Program-made: the position numbers and the translations under genes | The notes under the pieces: generated by a model | What the model saw: only the letters and a program-made list of their open reading frames with translations | What the model was told of the DNA's origin: nothing | Database searches by the model: none | Part shown: piece by piece, positions 49,566 to 62,300 of the stretch | How the letters are laid out: every line of letters begins with the position of its first letter | Position numbering within the stretch: the first letter of the stretch is position 1 | Source of the DNA: Hemibagrus wyckioides | Lineage: Eukaryota; Chordata; Actinopteri; Siluriformes; Bagridae | Reading direction: 5' to 3' | Length of the DNA: 64,000 nt | Assembly: GCF_019097595.1 (NCBI RefSeq) | Contig: NC_080716.1 | Location: 28,415,901-28,479,900, forward strand

Positions 49566-49984
49566 CTAAAGCACAATTAAACACAGTTACAATTTCTCTA
49601 ATAAGAATATGGCCAATGCATTCATTTTTTTAGGATTTAAAATACTAAACCAAAAATATTCTGAGCATCCTCTTCAATCATTGTCAGTATGGTGTATTGT
49701 AGCTCATTTTAAAAGAATCATAAATTTTAATAAATAAATTTAAAAAAGGTAATGGTTAAACAAGGTTAAAACAAAAAAAAAAAATAATAAAAAATTAAAA
49801 AAAATAATAAAAAAATAATGTTTAAAAGTTCAAACTGATAAATTGATGAATCAGTGAACAATTTTGAAAAGTATTTATTTTATAAATGCTGTTAATTTCA
49901 GAGCATTCAGACTGCTATGCAAGGTTTGCATTTTAAGTATTTTGGCTTTTATATTTGGACATTGTGGTAACTGAGAATACAGGG
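49566..49984. other. AT-rich spacer
   Basis: Contains poly-A rich sequence at 49,740-49,830; nothing else recognised. Confidence 0.45.
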
Positions 49985-50825
49985 GCCCAGGAGTGGCAGC
50001 TTGTTGGACCTGGTGTACATGGTCTGCAACAATGGTTGGGTAGGTGGTACATGGATCCACATGGATGTCAGTACCCAAGGTTTCCCAACACAACATTGCC
50101 CAAAGCATGACGCTGCCTCTGCCAACTTGCCTTCATCCCATAATGCATCCTGTTGCCATGTGTTCCCCTAGTGTGCAATGCACATGCACCTGGCCATCCA
50201 CGTGATTTAAAAGAAACTGCGATTCATCAGACCAAGCCAACTTCTTCCACTGCTCCATGGTCCAGTTGTGATGCCAGTTCTGTGACTATTGTTGGCACTT
50301 TCAGTGGTCCACAAGGGTCAGCATGGGCACCCTGACTGGTCTGCAGCTATGCAGCCCCATACGCAACCAACTGTGATGCACTGTGTATTTTGACACCTTT
50401 CAATCAGAACCAGCATTAACTACTTCTGCAATTTGAGCAACAGTAGATTGTTTGTCGGATCCGATCAAATGGGCCAGCCTTTGCTCTCCACGTGCATCAA
50501 TGAGCCTTGACCACCCATGACCCTGTCAGCAGTTCACCACTGTTCCTTCCTTGGACTACTTTTGATAGATACTGACCACTGCAGACCGGGAACACCTCAC
50601 AAGAACTGCAGTTGTGGAGATACTGGATTTAGTCGTCTAGCCATCACAATTTGGTTCTTCTCAAAATCGCTCAGTCCTTACACTTGCCCATTTTTCCTGC
50701 TTCTAACACATCATCTTTGAGGACAGAATGTTCACTTGCAGCCTAGTATATCCTGCCCACTAACAGGTACCTTGATGAGGAGCTTCACCTCTCAGTGGTC
50801 ATAATGTTATGCTGGATTGGTGTAC
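49985..50825 (-). mobile_element. Tc1/mariner-family remnant, family 2
   Basis: Longest copy of the family also seen at 18,725 and 37,440. Reverse strand preserves the order of transposase parts with several frame breaks; the right end is CATAATGTTATGCTGGATTG, matching 37,916-37,935. The left terminal repeat was not found. Confidence 0.75.
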
Positions 50826-50839
50826 AGATACAATTATTG

Positions 50840-52480
50840 ATTTTGCCCTAATAAACAGATTACACTCACTGGACTCTGCCTCATCAACTCACACATTACA
50901 GTGCAGACTATTTTATTTACCAGAGGATTTCACTACTGTTTTCATTGTATGAGTGTACATTCCCCCCAGTGCTAATGCTAAGGAGCAACTCTGTGAACTC
51001 TATGGGGCTATTAGTGATCTGCAGAATGCTCACCCTGATGGACTGTTTATTATTTCCAGAGAGTTCAACAATGCAAATCTCAAATCGATGCTACTTAAAT
51101 TCCAACAGCATGTGGACTTTGCAATGAGAGGGGCAAACACACTGGAACATGTTTACACAAACATCGCCAGCATGTACTGCATGGAGCACCATTCCCACCT
51201 CAGCTACTCAGAACACATCTTATGTTATGATAATTCCAGTATACAGACCCTCTAATCTCTGAAGCAGGTGTAAACCAGTAAAACTGCACTGACTTGCCCA
51301 TGTTTAGGGAGGCTGCAACCATCGGCCATTCCACCGACCAAACATGGCATCCGTGATCAGCTACATTGGCAAGTGCACAAATTACATCATTGTCTCCAGG
51401 ACCATTACCACTTGCTCCAGTCTGTGGGTGAAATAAAAAGTGCATGCACTGCTAAAGTCCAGAGACTCTGCCTTCAGAGCCGTTGACAAAGTGGCCTTAA
51501 GAACAGCAAGGGCCAAACTGGCCTGAGCCATTAGGACATCCAGGTCATCACTAACTACAGGACAACTTGACCTGCCTGTGACAGTGATGCCTTGCTTCCA
51601 GATGTGCTGAACAGCTTTTAACCTTGGTTTGAGGTGCAAAACAACGTGGTGGCAAGGATGATCATCCATCCTCCCAATGACCAGGTGCTCTGTTTAGCCA
51701 TGTCCGATGTGAGGAGAACTCTACTTAGAGTTAACCCACAGAAATCTGCTGGACCAGGCAACATTCCTGGCTTAGGTTATGCGCAGAACTAGCGTTTACT
51801 GATATCTTTAACATTTTCCTGAGCAGCGCTGTTGTTCCTACATGCCTAAAGACCACCACTATCGTTCCCATGCTCAGCCCACTGCTGTTTACTCTGCTAA
51901 ACCACGACTCTGTAGCAATGCACAGCTTGAACCACATCATTAAATTTGCAGAAGACACAACCGTGGTGGGTTGAGATGATGAAAAAGAGATGGTTGTTGA
52001 CTTCAGAAGAGCACAAAGAGACCATTCTCATCTAAACATCGACACATTATCCATGGTTATCATCAAGAGCACCAAATTCCTTGGTATTCACCTGGTGGAG
52101 AACCTCACCTGGTCACTTAACATCAGCAACAAAGCCCAGCAGCGGGAAACAGTACATTTACATTTGTGTACATATGTTCACGAAAATCCTCTTACTGTTT
52201 ACAAATCATCTTATTTGCACAATGGTTGATACAGACTGCAGAGCGTTCGGCACTATATTATGCATCTGTCCTGTTGCATTGTCTGTCTGCACTGTCCTTT
52301 GCCTTGCACTGTTTGCATTCAGCTATGCACACTATGCACCTTTGTGACTAGGACAACTTACCTTTTAGTCTTTAGCTCTGTGTTATTTTACATAGCACCA
52401 TGGTCCTAGAGGAATGTTTTTTCATTACACTCTACTGAATCAGCTATATATGGTTAAAATGATAATAAAAGCTTATTGCC
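50840..52480 (+). mobile_element. LINE remnant, L2/CR1-like
   Basis: Plus-strand endonuclease part near 50,953-51,230: YIPPSANAKEQLCELYGAI, then DFNHA-like REFNNANLKSMLLKF and HVYTNIAS. Reverse transcriptase end near 51,990-52,140: VVDFRRAQRDHS and STKFLGIHLVENLTWS. The middle is rearranged (part at 51,380-51,670 reads in reverse). 3' region with TTGCACTGTTTG ends near ATGATAATAAAAGC. Confidence 0.75.
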
Positions 52481-52699
52481 TTGACTCTTGACATCAAACT
52501 TAACTGAGAATATAGTGTGCAAAGAAGACATTAGCTTGTATGTATGTAAAGCAGTATTAGTTTGTAATGACTGTTAATGATATTTCTTTATTTGATATCT
52601 TTTTCGCAGTGGATTTTAAATGGGTTTTAGCAGACCAACTAGCAGACCAACTATTTTATAATCTAAAATAAATGCTACAAAAACCTCGTAAGCCTGTAA

Positions 52700-53135
52700 A
52701 TCACAGATGGTTTTTATTGTATATTTTTATTAGAACATGTGAACCAATACATTTGGATTATGCAACACTAATGATTACAGATAAATTAATCATTAGTATA
52801 ACAATCACAATTCAAACAAAATCAAAATTGATCAACTGATGATGACAAATGAATAAAACTAAACAAATTAACATATTTAATTTGTTAAAAGCTATAAGCA
52901 AACCTTTAATTTTGTCTTGGCAAAATACATTGTTAAACGTTTTTGGGTCAGAATAACACAATCTACACTTGCTGAACCAACTGTTTAATTCCACAGTATG
53001 CACTTGAGAAAAAAAAAAAAAAGATATATATATATTTTTTTATAAGAATAGATAGATTGATAGAGAGAGAGACAGAGAGAGACTGAAGGCTGTAGAGTGA
53101 GAGTTTCAGGTTTCTCATATTTGCCAGCTCCTAAA
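52700..53135 (-). other. 3' end of the right short-exon unit
   Basis: Paralogous to 43,190-43,945. Candidate terminal exon begins after the acceptor at 53,132 and reads ELANMRNLKLSLYS; the stop present in the left unit is not conserved. AATAAA candidate at 52,709-52,714 (minus strand). Confidence 0.45.
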
Positions 53136-53139
53136 TGAG

Positions 53140-54419
53140 GGAAAAGAGAAAAGAGTAAAGTTGGAGTTATAATAATGTCTAACGTTAAACATAATCTCTA
53201 AAATTAAATTAATTAATAAATTAAAGACTGTCTTTGAGAATGTCTTGTTGACGACCTGAAAAAAGTAGGACTCTATCTCAAAGTCTTGATTATAATCAGT
53301 CTTATTTAATAAACCAGTCAAACTACTCACTAAAATGACATAAAAAGTCATGTACCATCATAAATCATGGTTTAAAAATGTTTAATTCTACAAAATGAAC
53401 TAAATGAACTCTGAATTATATGTGCTGTAACAAAGCTATGATTTATAGTTTCATAGTGTATTAATTAATAGTTTTTAAAGCATGTTTGTATGTCGCTCTG
53501 GATATGGCCAAATGCCATGAATCTAAATGTAAATATCCATGAACAATAACTATTATATTTTATCCATGTCTTTTTGGAACAAGATGTTTTGTGGTAAAAG
53601 TATTTGGTTGGTGATGTGTGAAGTACTTTTAAATGGTCATGTTACATCAGTTACTGTTCAGTTACTGAGTGCTCCATAAGGAGACTGAGAACTCTCACAC
53701 TTCATATACAGATAGATAATTTATTACTGTGAAAGCTGACACGAAGCTTTTGTTGATATCGATTCTATTTTCTCAATATGAAAGCAACAGTGTCTTTCCT
53801 TCCTGAGGAGACTGAAGTAAATTCATGCCTCCTGAGATCATAACAGGTTTTTTTTTAAATCACTAAACCATTAGTAGCATCCTGACAAACTCAGGTGTCT
53901 GAAAGAAAATCCCTGCAGAGGCTGCACATATCATTGGTGCCTAACTAGCAGCCACTGAACATCTTCACCACAGTCAGCACAGAACACGTCCTTCACCAGT
54001 CCAAAGTGTTCATCCTCCTTACCTTCCATTCGTATATCATGTATACTTTACAAATTCATTAAACATAAGCCTGTATATTAGCTAGCTACTGCTACCTAAG
54101 CTGCATTTGTCTTAACAGAAGAAACATCAGTTACTATGCTAATTAAATTAGTTAATGGTAACATAACATAAATCCAATTTATTTTGTTACAGTTGCAGAA
54201 AACAGGATATATATTGTTGGGTAAACAATGTCTATGGGTTTTCTATAAAACACATTCATGTGAAACTCTTTCTTTCTTTTGTTTTAACCAAACTAATCTG
54301 CATATTAGTTTATTCACTCATGTGCTCACATGGATAAGAAGAGGGTTAATTGTTAAAACACAAACCTGTGTGACTGTGTGAAGTGGCTACTTTTAATAAT
54401 AATAACCTGTATTAATAAT

Positions 54420-54490
<71 letters not shown>
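53140..54490 (-). other. Spacer of the right short-exon unit
   Basis: Partly paralogous to 43,950-45,250 (for example TTTTGTTGATATCGATTCTA and ATCCTCCTTACCTTCCATT). No equivalent of the 59-bp exon of the left unit was found. Long (TG)n(GA)n tract at 54,423-54,494. Confidence 0.5.

Positions 54491-54494
<4 letters not shown>
54423..54494. repeat. (TG)n(GA)n microsatellite
   Basis: Twenty TG units then GA units. Comparable tracts recur beside each exon: 54,626-54,700, 54,994-55,042, 55,194-55,265, 55,606-55,643, 58,203-58,250, 58,400-58,475, 58,610-58,690, 58,866-58,930 and 59,268-59,305. Confidence 0.95.
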
Positions 54495-54496
<2 letters not shown>

Positions 54497-54503
54497 CACT
54501 TAC

Positions 54504-54618
54504 AAGCCTGATCAAGTCATTTAATCCTATCTTTAATACTCATGGGTTTATGATCTTGTTCATGATCCCATTCTACAGAAACACAAATGCAAACAGTTAT
54601 AGTTGTGCCTATGTAGGG

Positions 54619-54698
<80 letters not shown>

Positions 54699-55004
54699 AT
54701 CTAGAAGAGGGAGGCTGACGGGACAGGGAATTTCCTAAACCTTTTAGCTTTAATATTAAAATGTGTGGCTGATATTTAAACCTAAAAGTAGACAATCAGC
54801 CAAAATAATCAGTGTGTGAGAAAGACAGGAAGACAGAGACAGAGATGCACTTACATACCTTTATTTTCTTCAGGCAAGGATGAAGTAGGAATTTCTTCTT
54901 TCACTAAAGTACAATTAAACACAGCTACAGTTACTCCAGTTACAACAGGATTAATGCACTGATTATTTCTAAGGATTTAAAATACTGAATGTGTGTTTGT
55001 GTGT

Positions 55005-55045
<41 letters not shown>

Positions 55046-55225
55046 TATCCTTAATCATACTTAATCAAACTCTAGAAATGCCCCTGCCCCAGACAGTCAA
55101 TAAAACACCTCTTGAAATTCCTGCTTGCCAACTTGGTGTTAGTCAAAATACTACTGCTTCCTTTCCTGTTTAGAGTGACATCAAATGAACAAAGTGTGTG
55201 TGTGTGTGTGTGTGTGTGAGTGTGA

Positions 55226-55270
<45 letters not shown>

Positions 55271-55609
55271 CTTGATCAACTGTACTGACTCTAGGAGGGG
55301 GAGGCTGACGGGAAAGGAAATTTCCTAAAGAAATACAATGAAAGCCAATTCAGTAAACTTTTTAGCTTTAATATTAAAATGTGTGGCTGATATTTAACCT
55401 AAAAGTAGACAATCAGCCAAAATAATCAGTGTGTGAGAAAGACAGGAAGACAGAGAAAGAGATGCAATTACCTTTATTTTCTTTAGGCAAGGATGAAGTA
55501 GGAATTCCTTCTTTCACTAAAGTACAATTAAACACGGCTACAGTTACTCCAGTTACAACAGGATTAATGCACTGATTATTTTTACGATTTAAAATACTGA
55601 ATGTGTGTT

Positions 55610-55644
<35 letters not shown>

Positions 55645-58211
55645 TACTTACCTTGATCAACTGTACTGAATCTAGAAGCTGGAGTCTGACGGGAAAGGAA
55701 ATTTCCTAAAGAAATAAAATGAAAGCCAATTCAGTAAACTTTTTAGCTTTAATATTAAAATGTCTGGCTGATATTTAACCTAAAAGTAGACAATCAGCCA
55801 AAATAATCAGTGTGTGTGAGAAAGACAGAGACAGACAGAGAAAAAGAGATGTACTTACATACCTTTATTTTCTTCAGGCAAGGATGAAGTAAGAATTCCT
55901 TCTTTCACTAAAGTACAATTAAACACAGCTACAGTTACTCCAGTTACAACAGGATTAATGCACTGAATATTTTTAGGATTTAAAATACTGAATGTGTGTC
56001 TGTGTGTGAGACTTTTTTTTTTTTTTTACTTTTTACGCATCTTTATTTTCACAGGTCACATGAGTCACAGTGACTTAATTAAATAAATAGATAAATAAAT
56101 AAATACGTATTAAAATAATGCCAATAAATTATTTTAAATATGAGTGATTAGTTTAGCTCTGCTGCAAAGTTAAGTTTCCCTTCTGCAACAGAGCACAAAA
56201 CATTATCACCACACCACACACATTTAAATACATCCAAGTCATTCATACTTTTGTAAAAATTAAAATCAGTTAAAATTCTAGATTTCATCAACCTTTTCAG
56301 AATTTTTATGGCATCACAGTCAGTGTTTTGTGCAGTTCGGTTTTTCCGGCTCAGGTATATTGCCATTTTGGCCTGACCAAATATGAAATTGATCAGTTGG
56401 CACCTTAACCCGGTGTTTCCTGACATACTTAAAACCAATATTAAAAGACCTTAAAATGCTCTGTAAAAACGCAAACTGTAGAAATAACCTGGAGCAGTGA
56501 ATAAAAGCATGAAAAACTGTTTCTCTCTGTGAACAAAAAGGACAATCATGTGTTGTAACGGTGGCAACACCCAATTGAACATTTTAACTAAAGTAATACT
56601 AGTTCGGGCACCAGACAGGGGTTAACCTGTCAAAATAATTAAATGATTAACCAAATGACCCGGATTGCCGTCAAATGCCACCTATTACATACAATAATCA
56701 TAGATATGTAAAGATGGCATTGAGGTCTGGAGTGCATGCGGGAAAGTGCATCAGGTGCCATGTTCAGTTTTCCTTTGCGGTATTCCACCACAAAATCAAA
56801 TCTCTGCAGGCGGAGAGCCCATCGAATCAGTCGGCTGGTAGTCTTAGTGGAATTCATCACCCACTGTAAAGCTGAATGATCAGTAACAACGGTAAATAGT
56901 TTGGGTTCAAGATAATGTTGCCATTTTTCTAGTGCCCACACTACTGCCAAGCATTCTTTTGTCTGTCACGGAATAGTTTACCTCTGCTTTGTTCAATGTC
57001 CTACTCCCATAGGCGATTACCTCCTCCAGACCACTGTTTTTCCTTTGGGCCAAAACTGCACCGAGTCCAGTGTCGCTGGCATCAGTATAGACCACAAATG
57101 TTCGTTGCAGATCAGGCTTTCAACTGGTCAAAAGCTTCCTGACACTGCTGTGTCCACTGAAATGGGCGACCCTTTTTCTTCAGCGCATTGATAGGTTTAG
57201 CGACCTGAGAGAAGTTGGGCACAAATCTGTGGTACCATCCTGAAAGTCCTAGAAAACACTGAACTTCTTTCAGGTTGGTGGGCACAGGGTAAGAACGTAT
57301 GGCTTCCACTTTACTTGGGTCTGCTGTAATGCCTTTGATGTTCACCACATGACCAAGGAATGTCAGACAGAATTAGCTCTTTTTCAGGTTGATGGTTAAA
57401 CCAGCAGTTTGCAGTCTGGAAAGGACAGTTTGGAGATCCTGGAAATGCTGGTTCAGAGATGGGGAGTATACAATGATATCAATGTATACAAAACATATTT
57501 TCCCTCTCAATTCTCCAAGAACAGTTTCCATCAACCTCTGAAATGTTGCTGGAGCATTTTTCAGTCCAAAAGGCATCACATTAAACTGGTATAACCCAGA
57601 GGAGGTGATGAAGGCAGTCTTAGATTTACTCTCAGGGTCCATCGTCACCTGCCAGTAACCACTGTTCAGGTCAATACTGGAAAAGATAACTGCTCCTGAG
57701 AGCGACCCTAAAATCTCAGTGATGTTAGGTAGAGGATAAGCATACCCAGGTAAAGGCACTTTCCATTCACTCCTGAGACAACAGGCGACTTTGTGCTGGT
57801 CCGGTGCTCGGATAATGATCTCGGCGACCCTCCGGCTTTTACTCCAGCTGTACCTCTGCGTGAGTTTGTGCTCAGCTGCTACTGGTGCAGCCACCACCCT
57901 GGACACTCGCGGCTTCTTCCTCTGATCCTCCCTCAGATGGAAAACCCCACATTTTGTTCCTAGACCGCTGTATATCACTACCTCACTTCCTTCCCCAAAT
58001 TAAATTCTCGTTCCTATTCGCTGGCCGTCATGACGTTTAGTTTGGTTTCACTTTCCGCTCCGCCTTACATACCTTTATTTTCTTTAGGCAAGGATGAAGT
58101 AGGAATTCCTTCTTTCACTAAAGTACAATTAAACACAGCTACAGTTACTCCAGTTACAACAGGATTAATGCACTGAATATTTCTAAGGATTTAAAATACT
58201 GAATGTGTGTT

Positions 58212-58250
<39 letters not shown>

Positions 58251-58422
58251 CTATCCTTAATCATACTTAATCAAACTCTAGAAATGCCCCTGCCCCAGAC
58301 AGGCAATAAAACACCTATTGAACTTCCTGCTTGCCAACTTGGTGTTAGTCAAAATACTACTGCTTCCTTTCCTGTTTAGAGTGACATCAAATGAACAAAG
58401 TGTGTGTGTGTGTGTTTGTGTA

Positions 58423-58477
<55 letters not shown>

Positions 58478-58618
58478 AGATACTTACAAGTCTGATAAGG
58501 TCTTCTAATACTATCTCTAAAACCCATGGGTTTAGGAGCCTTTTCAGAATGGTCCCATTCTACAGAAACACAAACGCGCACAGTTTTAGCTGTGGCTATG
58601 TAGGTGTGTGTGTGTGTT

Positions 58619-58674
<56 letters not shown>

Positions 58675-58863
58675 AGAGAGAAAGAGAGATACTTACCTTG
58701 ATCAACTGTACTGAATCTAGAAGCTGGAGGCTGACGGGAAAGGGAATTTCCTAAAGAAATACAATGAAAGCCAATTCAGCCTATTGAACTTCCTGCTTGC
58801 CAACTTGGTGTTAGTCAAAATACTACTGCTTCCTTTCCTGTTTAGAGTGACATCAAATGAACA

Positions 58864-58929
<66 letters not shown>

Positions 58930-59180
58930 AATACTTACCTTGATCAACTGTACTCAATCTAGGAGCTGGAGTCTGACGGGAAAGCAAATTTCCTAAAGAA
59001 ATACAATGAAAGCCAATTCAGTAAACTTTTTAGCTTTAATATTAAAATGTGTGGCTGATATTTAACCTAAAAGTAGACAATCAGCCAAAATAATCAGTGT
59101 GTGAGAAAGACAGAGACAGAGATGCACTTACATACCTTTATTTTCTTCAGGCAAGGATGAAGTAGGAATTCCTTCCTTCA
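54504..59180 (-). CDS. Tandem array of 45- and 54-bp exons, right unit (function unknown)
   Basis: Exons in transcript order, minus strand: 59180-59136 (45), 58992-58939 (54), 58750-58697 (54), 58559-58488 (72), 58117-58073 (45), then a mobile-element block, 55907-55863 (45), 55705-55652 (54), 55516-55472 (45), 55324-55271 (54), 54903-54859 (45), a 54-bp copy near 54,737 whose donor is lost in a GA tract, and 54572-54504 (69). Every length is a multiple of three and every junction is phase 1. The 45-bp type reads [15 protein letters not shown], the 54-bp type [18 protein letters not shown], the 69/72-bp type [13 protein letters not shown] with a TGA in the 54.5 kb copy. The result would be a low-complexity Pro/Ser/Glu-rich repeat region. 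No domain recognised; 5' end beyond the LINE or lost. Frame preservation argues for past coding use. Confidence 0.45.
56010..56572 (-). mobile_element. 5'-truncated Tx1-like LINE
   Basis: Minus strand reads [33 protein letters not shown] and [18 protein letters not shown], matching the ORF2 end of the long element at 59.3-64 kb ([35 protein letters not shown]). It ends in a T-rich tract (poly-A on its own strand) directly against a TG/GA tract. Only the last part of ORF2 is present. Confidence 0.85.
56573..58065 (-). mobile_element. Ty3/gypsy pol fragment (reverse transcriptase and RNase H)
   Basis: Minus-strand reading: reverse transcriptase with [26 protein letters not shown] and [15 protein letters not shown]; the catalytic motif reads YIDI where the family has YIDD. 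Then [15 protein letters not shown], and RNase H with [15 protein letters not shown] and [11 protein letters not shown], followed by APDALSRM. Frame breaks occur between blocks. Protease, integrase and LTRs are missing. It lies against the truncated LINE at 56,572; at 58,066 the short-exon array resumes. Confidence 0.85.
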
Positions 59181-59304
59181 CTAAAGTACAATTAAACACA
59201 GCTACAGTTACTCCAGTTACAACAGGATTAATGCACTGATTATTTCTAAGGATTTAAAATACTCAATGTGTGTGTGTGTGTGTGAGAGAGAGAGAAAGAG
59301 AGAG

Positions 59305-62300
59305 ACTTTGACTTTTGATGGTCATTTATTAAATCCAATTATTTGTTCACTTTAGCCGCACATTACCATTAAAGATAAATAAATAAATACATACATACAT
59401 ACATACATACATGGCACGGCACATCAAAAACCTAGTTAAAAACTACTAAAATACACAGGAGGTTAAAAACAGTTCATCTGAACTCAGGTGTAAACAGCAG
59501 CTCATCATTTAAAACAGTGCACACGGCTCCCCCATAACACCACATCAGCTGGAACTTTTCAAGGTCATTCATACTTTTATAAAAGTTGAAATCAACAAAG
59601 ACTCTTGTTTTGACCAGTCTCTGAAAAATTACAGTAACATCATGTTGTGTGTTCTGTGTCACTTTGTTTTTTCTGCTGGTGTAGATGACCAGTTTCGCCT
59701 GGCCCAGGATAAAATTGACCAGTTGACACTTTTCTTTTCTGGGGTATTTAAAACCAAGGATAAAACCCTGTGGGGTAAAAACCGTGATAAAAAATTCAAA
59801 GACACTCGCTAAAACATTAAAAAGTGGGCAATGTCTAAAACAGTTCATAAAAGCATGAAACACTGTCTCCCTCTGTAAACAAAAAGGACACTCATGTGTG
59901 ACCTCTGGGTTTAAAATACAGATAAAAGTATTAACAGAGACAATGCCATGCAGTATTTTCCACTGCAGGTCACCTGTTCTTTTAGTTAACGGTGGTTTGT
60001 ACAACGTTCGCCACTCTGGCTTTACATCATCATTCAGCCCAAGGACACTGTGCCAGGGCGTGTCTACCCTCCCGTCTAACCATCTCTTATTGTACACTTT
60101 AACACACAGTTTGTAGAGGCTCTTACCCGAGTCTGTGTTAAGGCCTATAGCTGTTTTTCCCCATCTCCAAGGAGGGGACCTGAGACCTCTGACAGATTAG
60201 GTACAAGCGAAAGAACTGGATTGGGCTCACCTTCCTCAGAGCTGAGCACACCAGCGCAGTAGTCCCTGAGCCACATGCGCTCCTCAGATGCGAGTGCTGA
60301 CCTCCACCTCTGTAAAAGTTGTGCAACCACACTTACAGACCTCACCCTTAGCCGTGCTGCTACTTGGTTCAAGTGGGTAAAGTCCGGTCCTGACAGTTGC
60401 ACCAACTGTCGCAGTGTCACAGTCCTCGTGGAGATCAATGCTCTGGTTAGGGCTGGAGAGATCCTGCTGGTGACATCCAGCCGAGCGCCATGGATGAGAG
60501 GTTCATTGAGAAGCCAGTACAGTGATGAACAGTTCTCCTTCTGCAACCTAAAATGGTTAAAAACTTTAAAAACCCGTTGATAAAAAGCTGGTAAACCAGC
60601 TAGGCTTAGTTGCTTTGTGTCCATTAAAAACAGTGACCTGTCCAGACCCCATCCTCCCACTGTGTGTAGTATTCTATACACAGCTGCTCTCCATGAGAGG
60701 TTCACAGGGCCAGTGAGGAGCTTCTGTACATGACAAAGACGAAACGCCACAGTCCTGCTGGATATGTGGATAAGTCCTTGTCTGCTCTCTTCCTTGGGTA
60801 AGTACAGGATGCTTTGTGGTAACCAGTGCAGTTTGTCCCAAAAAAAGTCCACCATCATGGCCTGCAGGTCTGCTAGAAGTTTTTGAGAGGGGTCAATACA
60901 GGCCAGTCTGTGCCATAACATTGAAGCAACTAGATTGTTTATAACCAAAGTTCCGCCCTTATATGACATCTTTGGAACGAGCCATTTCCATTTGTTAAGA
61001 CGTCCTTTTATCTTCTCACTTATGCCTTCCCAGTTTTTCTTAACATAGCTGCTGTCTCCCAGGTACACTCCCAAATACTTAAAACCACCTGTTTTCCAGG
61101 TTACATTATCTGGGAGACATGGTTCCCCACCTTTCCAATCCCCAACTAAAATGGCTTCACATTGTTCCAGTTTACTTTTGCAGATGATATCATATTAAAC
61201 TTTCTTATGATGTCAGTTAAAATGTCAATGTCTCTCTGATCATTCACCATCACAACAACATCATCGGCATAGGCAGAAACACAGCATGGGCTATTACACC
61301 TTGGTATAGACAGACCAGCAATCTTACTTCTTATCTGACATAGTAAAGGTTCGATAGCCAGGGTGTATAACATGCCAGACAGAGAGCAGCCCTGCCTAAT
61401 ACCCCTATACACTTTAAAAGGCACAGATAAACCACCGTTAACTTTCAGTACGCTCTCAATGTTACTGTACAGCACCTGGATCATGGCGTTGAACCCGGAG
61501 TTGAACCCAAAATTCTCTAACGCCCTCCACAAATACTGGTGTTCAACCCGGTCGAAAGCCTTCTCCTAATCCATGAAAATAAGACCAGTCTTCAGCCCCA
61601 GTAGTCTTGAGACGTCCAAAACGTCACGAATCAAGTGTACATTGTCGTGGATAGACCTGCCAGGCACACAGTACGTCTGGTCAAAGTGGACGATTTGCTC
61701 CATTACCTTCCCTAGTCTTGTTGCCAATGCTTTTGAGAGCACCTTACAGTCTGTGCAGAGTAAGGAGACAGGGCGCCAGTTCCTGAGGTCAGTCTGATCA
61801 CCTTTCTTTGGGAGTAGGGTCAGGACTGCTCTGTGGCTACTCAGAGGCAGTCTGCCTTCATATACACTCGCCCTCAGCACTTCCAGCAAGTCCTGCCCTG
61901 TCACTGACCAGAAAGCCTTGAAGAACTCGACTGAAAGCCCATCAATACCAGATGACCGCCCATTCTGCATGCTGTTAATTGCAACCTCCAAATCCTCAAG
62001 GGTCAGCTCCCTGTCCAGTTCCCTAGCTGACTCCTCAGTTACTTTAGGAAGATTCCCGACAAAATCTTCCTCCACCTCTGGCACAGCTGCGAGCTCACTC
62101 TCATACAGCTTTGAGTAAAAGCTGACTGTCTGCTTGCGAATTTCAGTAGGATCAGTAACAAGCTCCCCTGAGTCTGTTCGCAAAGCATGTATAAACCTTT
62201 TCTGTCCATTTTTCTTCTCAAGACTAAAGAAAAACTCGGAAGGAGCGTCCATCTCCGTTACACTTTTAAAGCACGAGCGGACCAGCGCCCCCTGTACTGT

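Noticed and set aside
50945..51255. Apparent host gene with YIPPSANAKEQLCELYGAI
   Set aside because: It is the endonuclease part of an L2/CR1-like LINE, followed by reverse transcriptase remnants on the same strand.
54423..54700. Open frames made of Val-Cys or Arg-Glu repeats over TG and GA tracts, here and elsewhere
   Set aside because: Dinucleotide repeats are open in several frames by composition; no gene signals.
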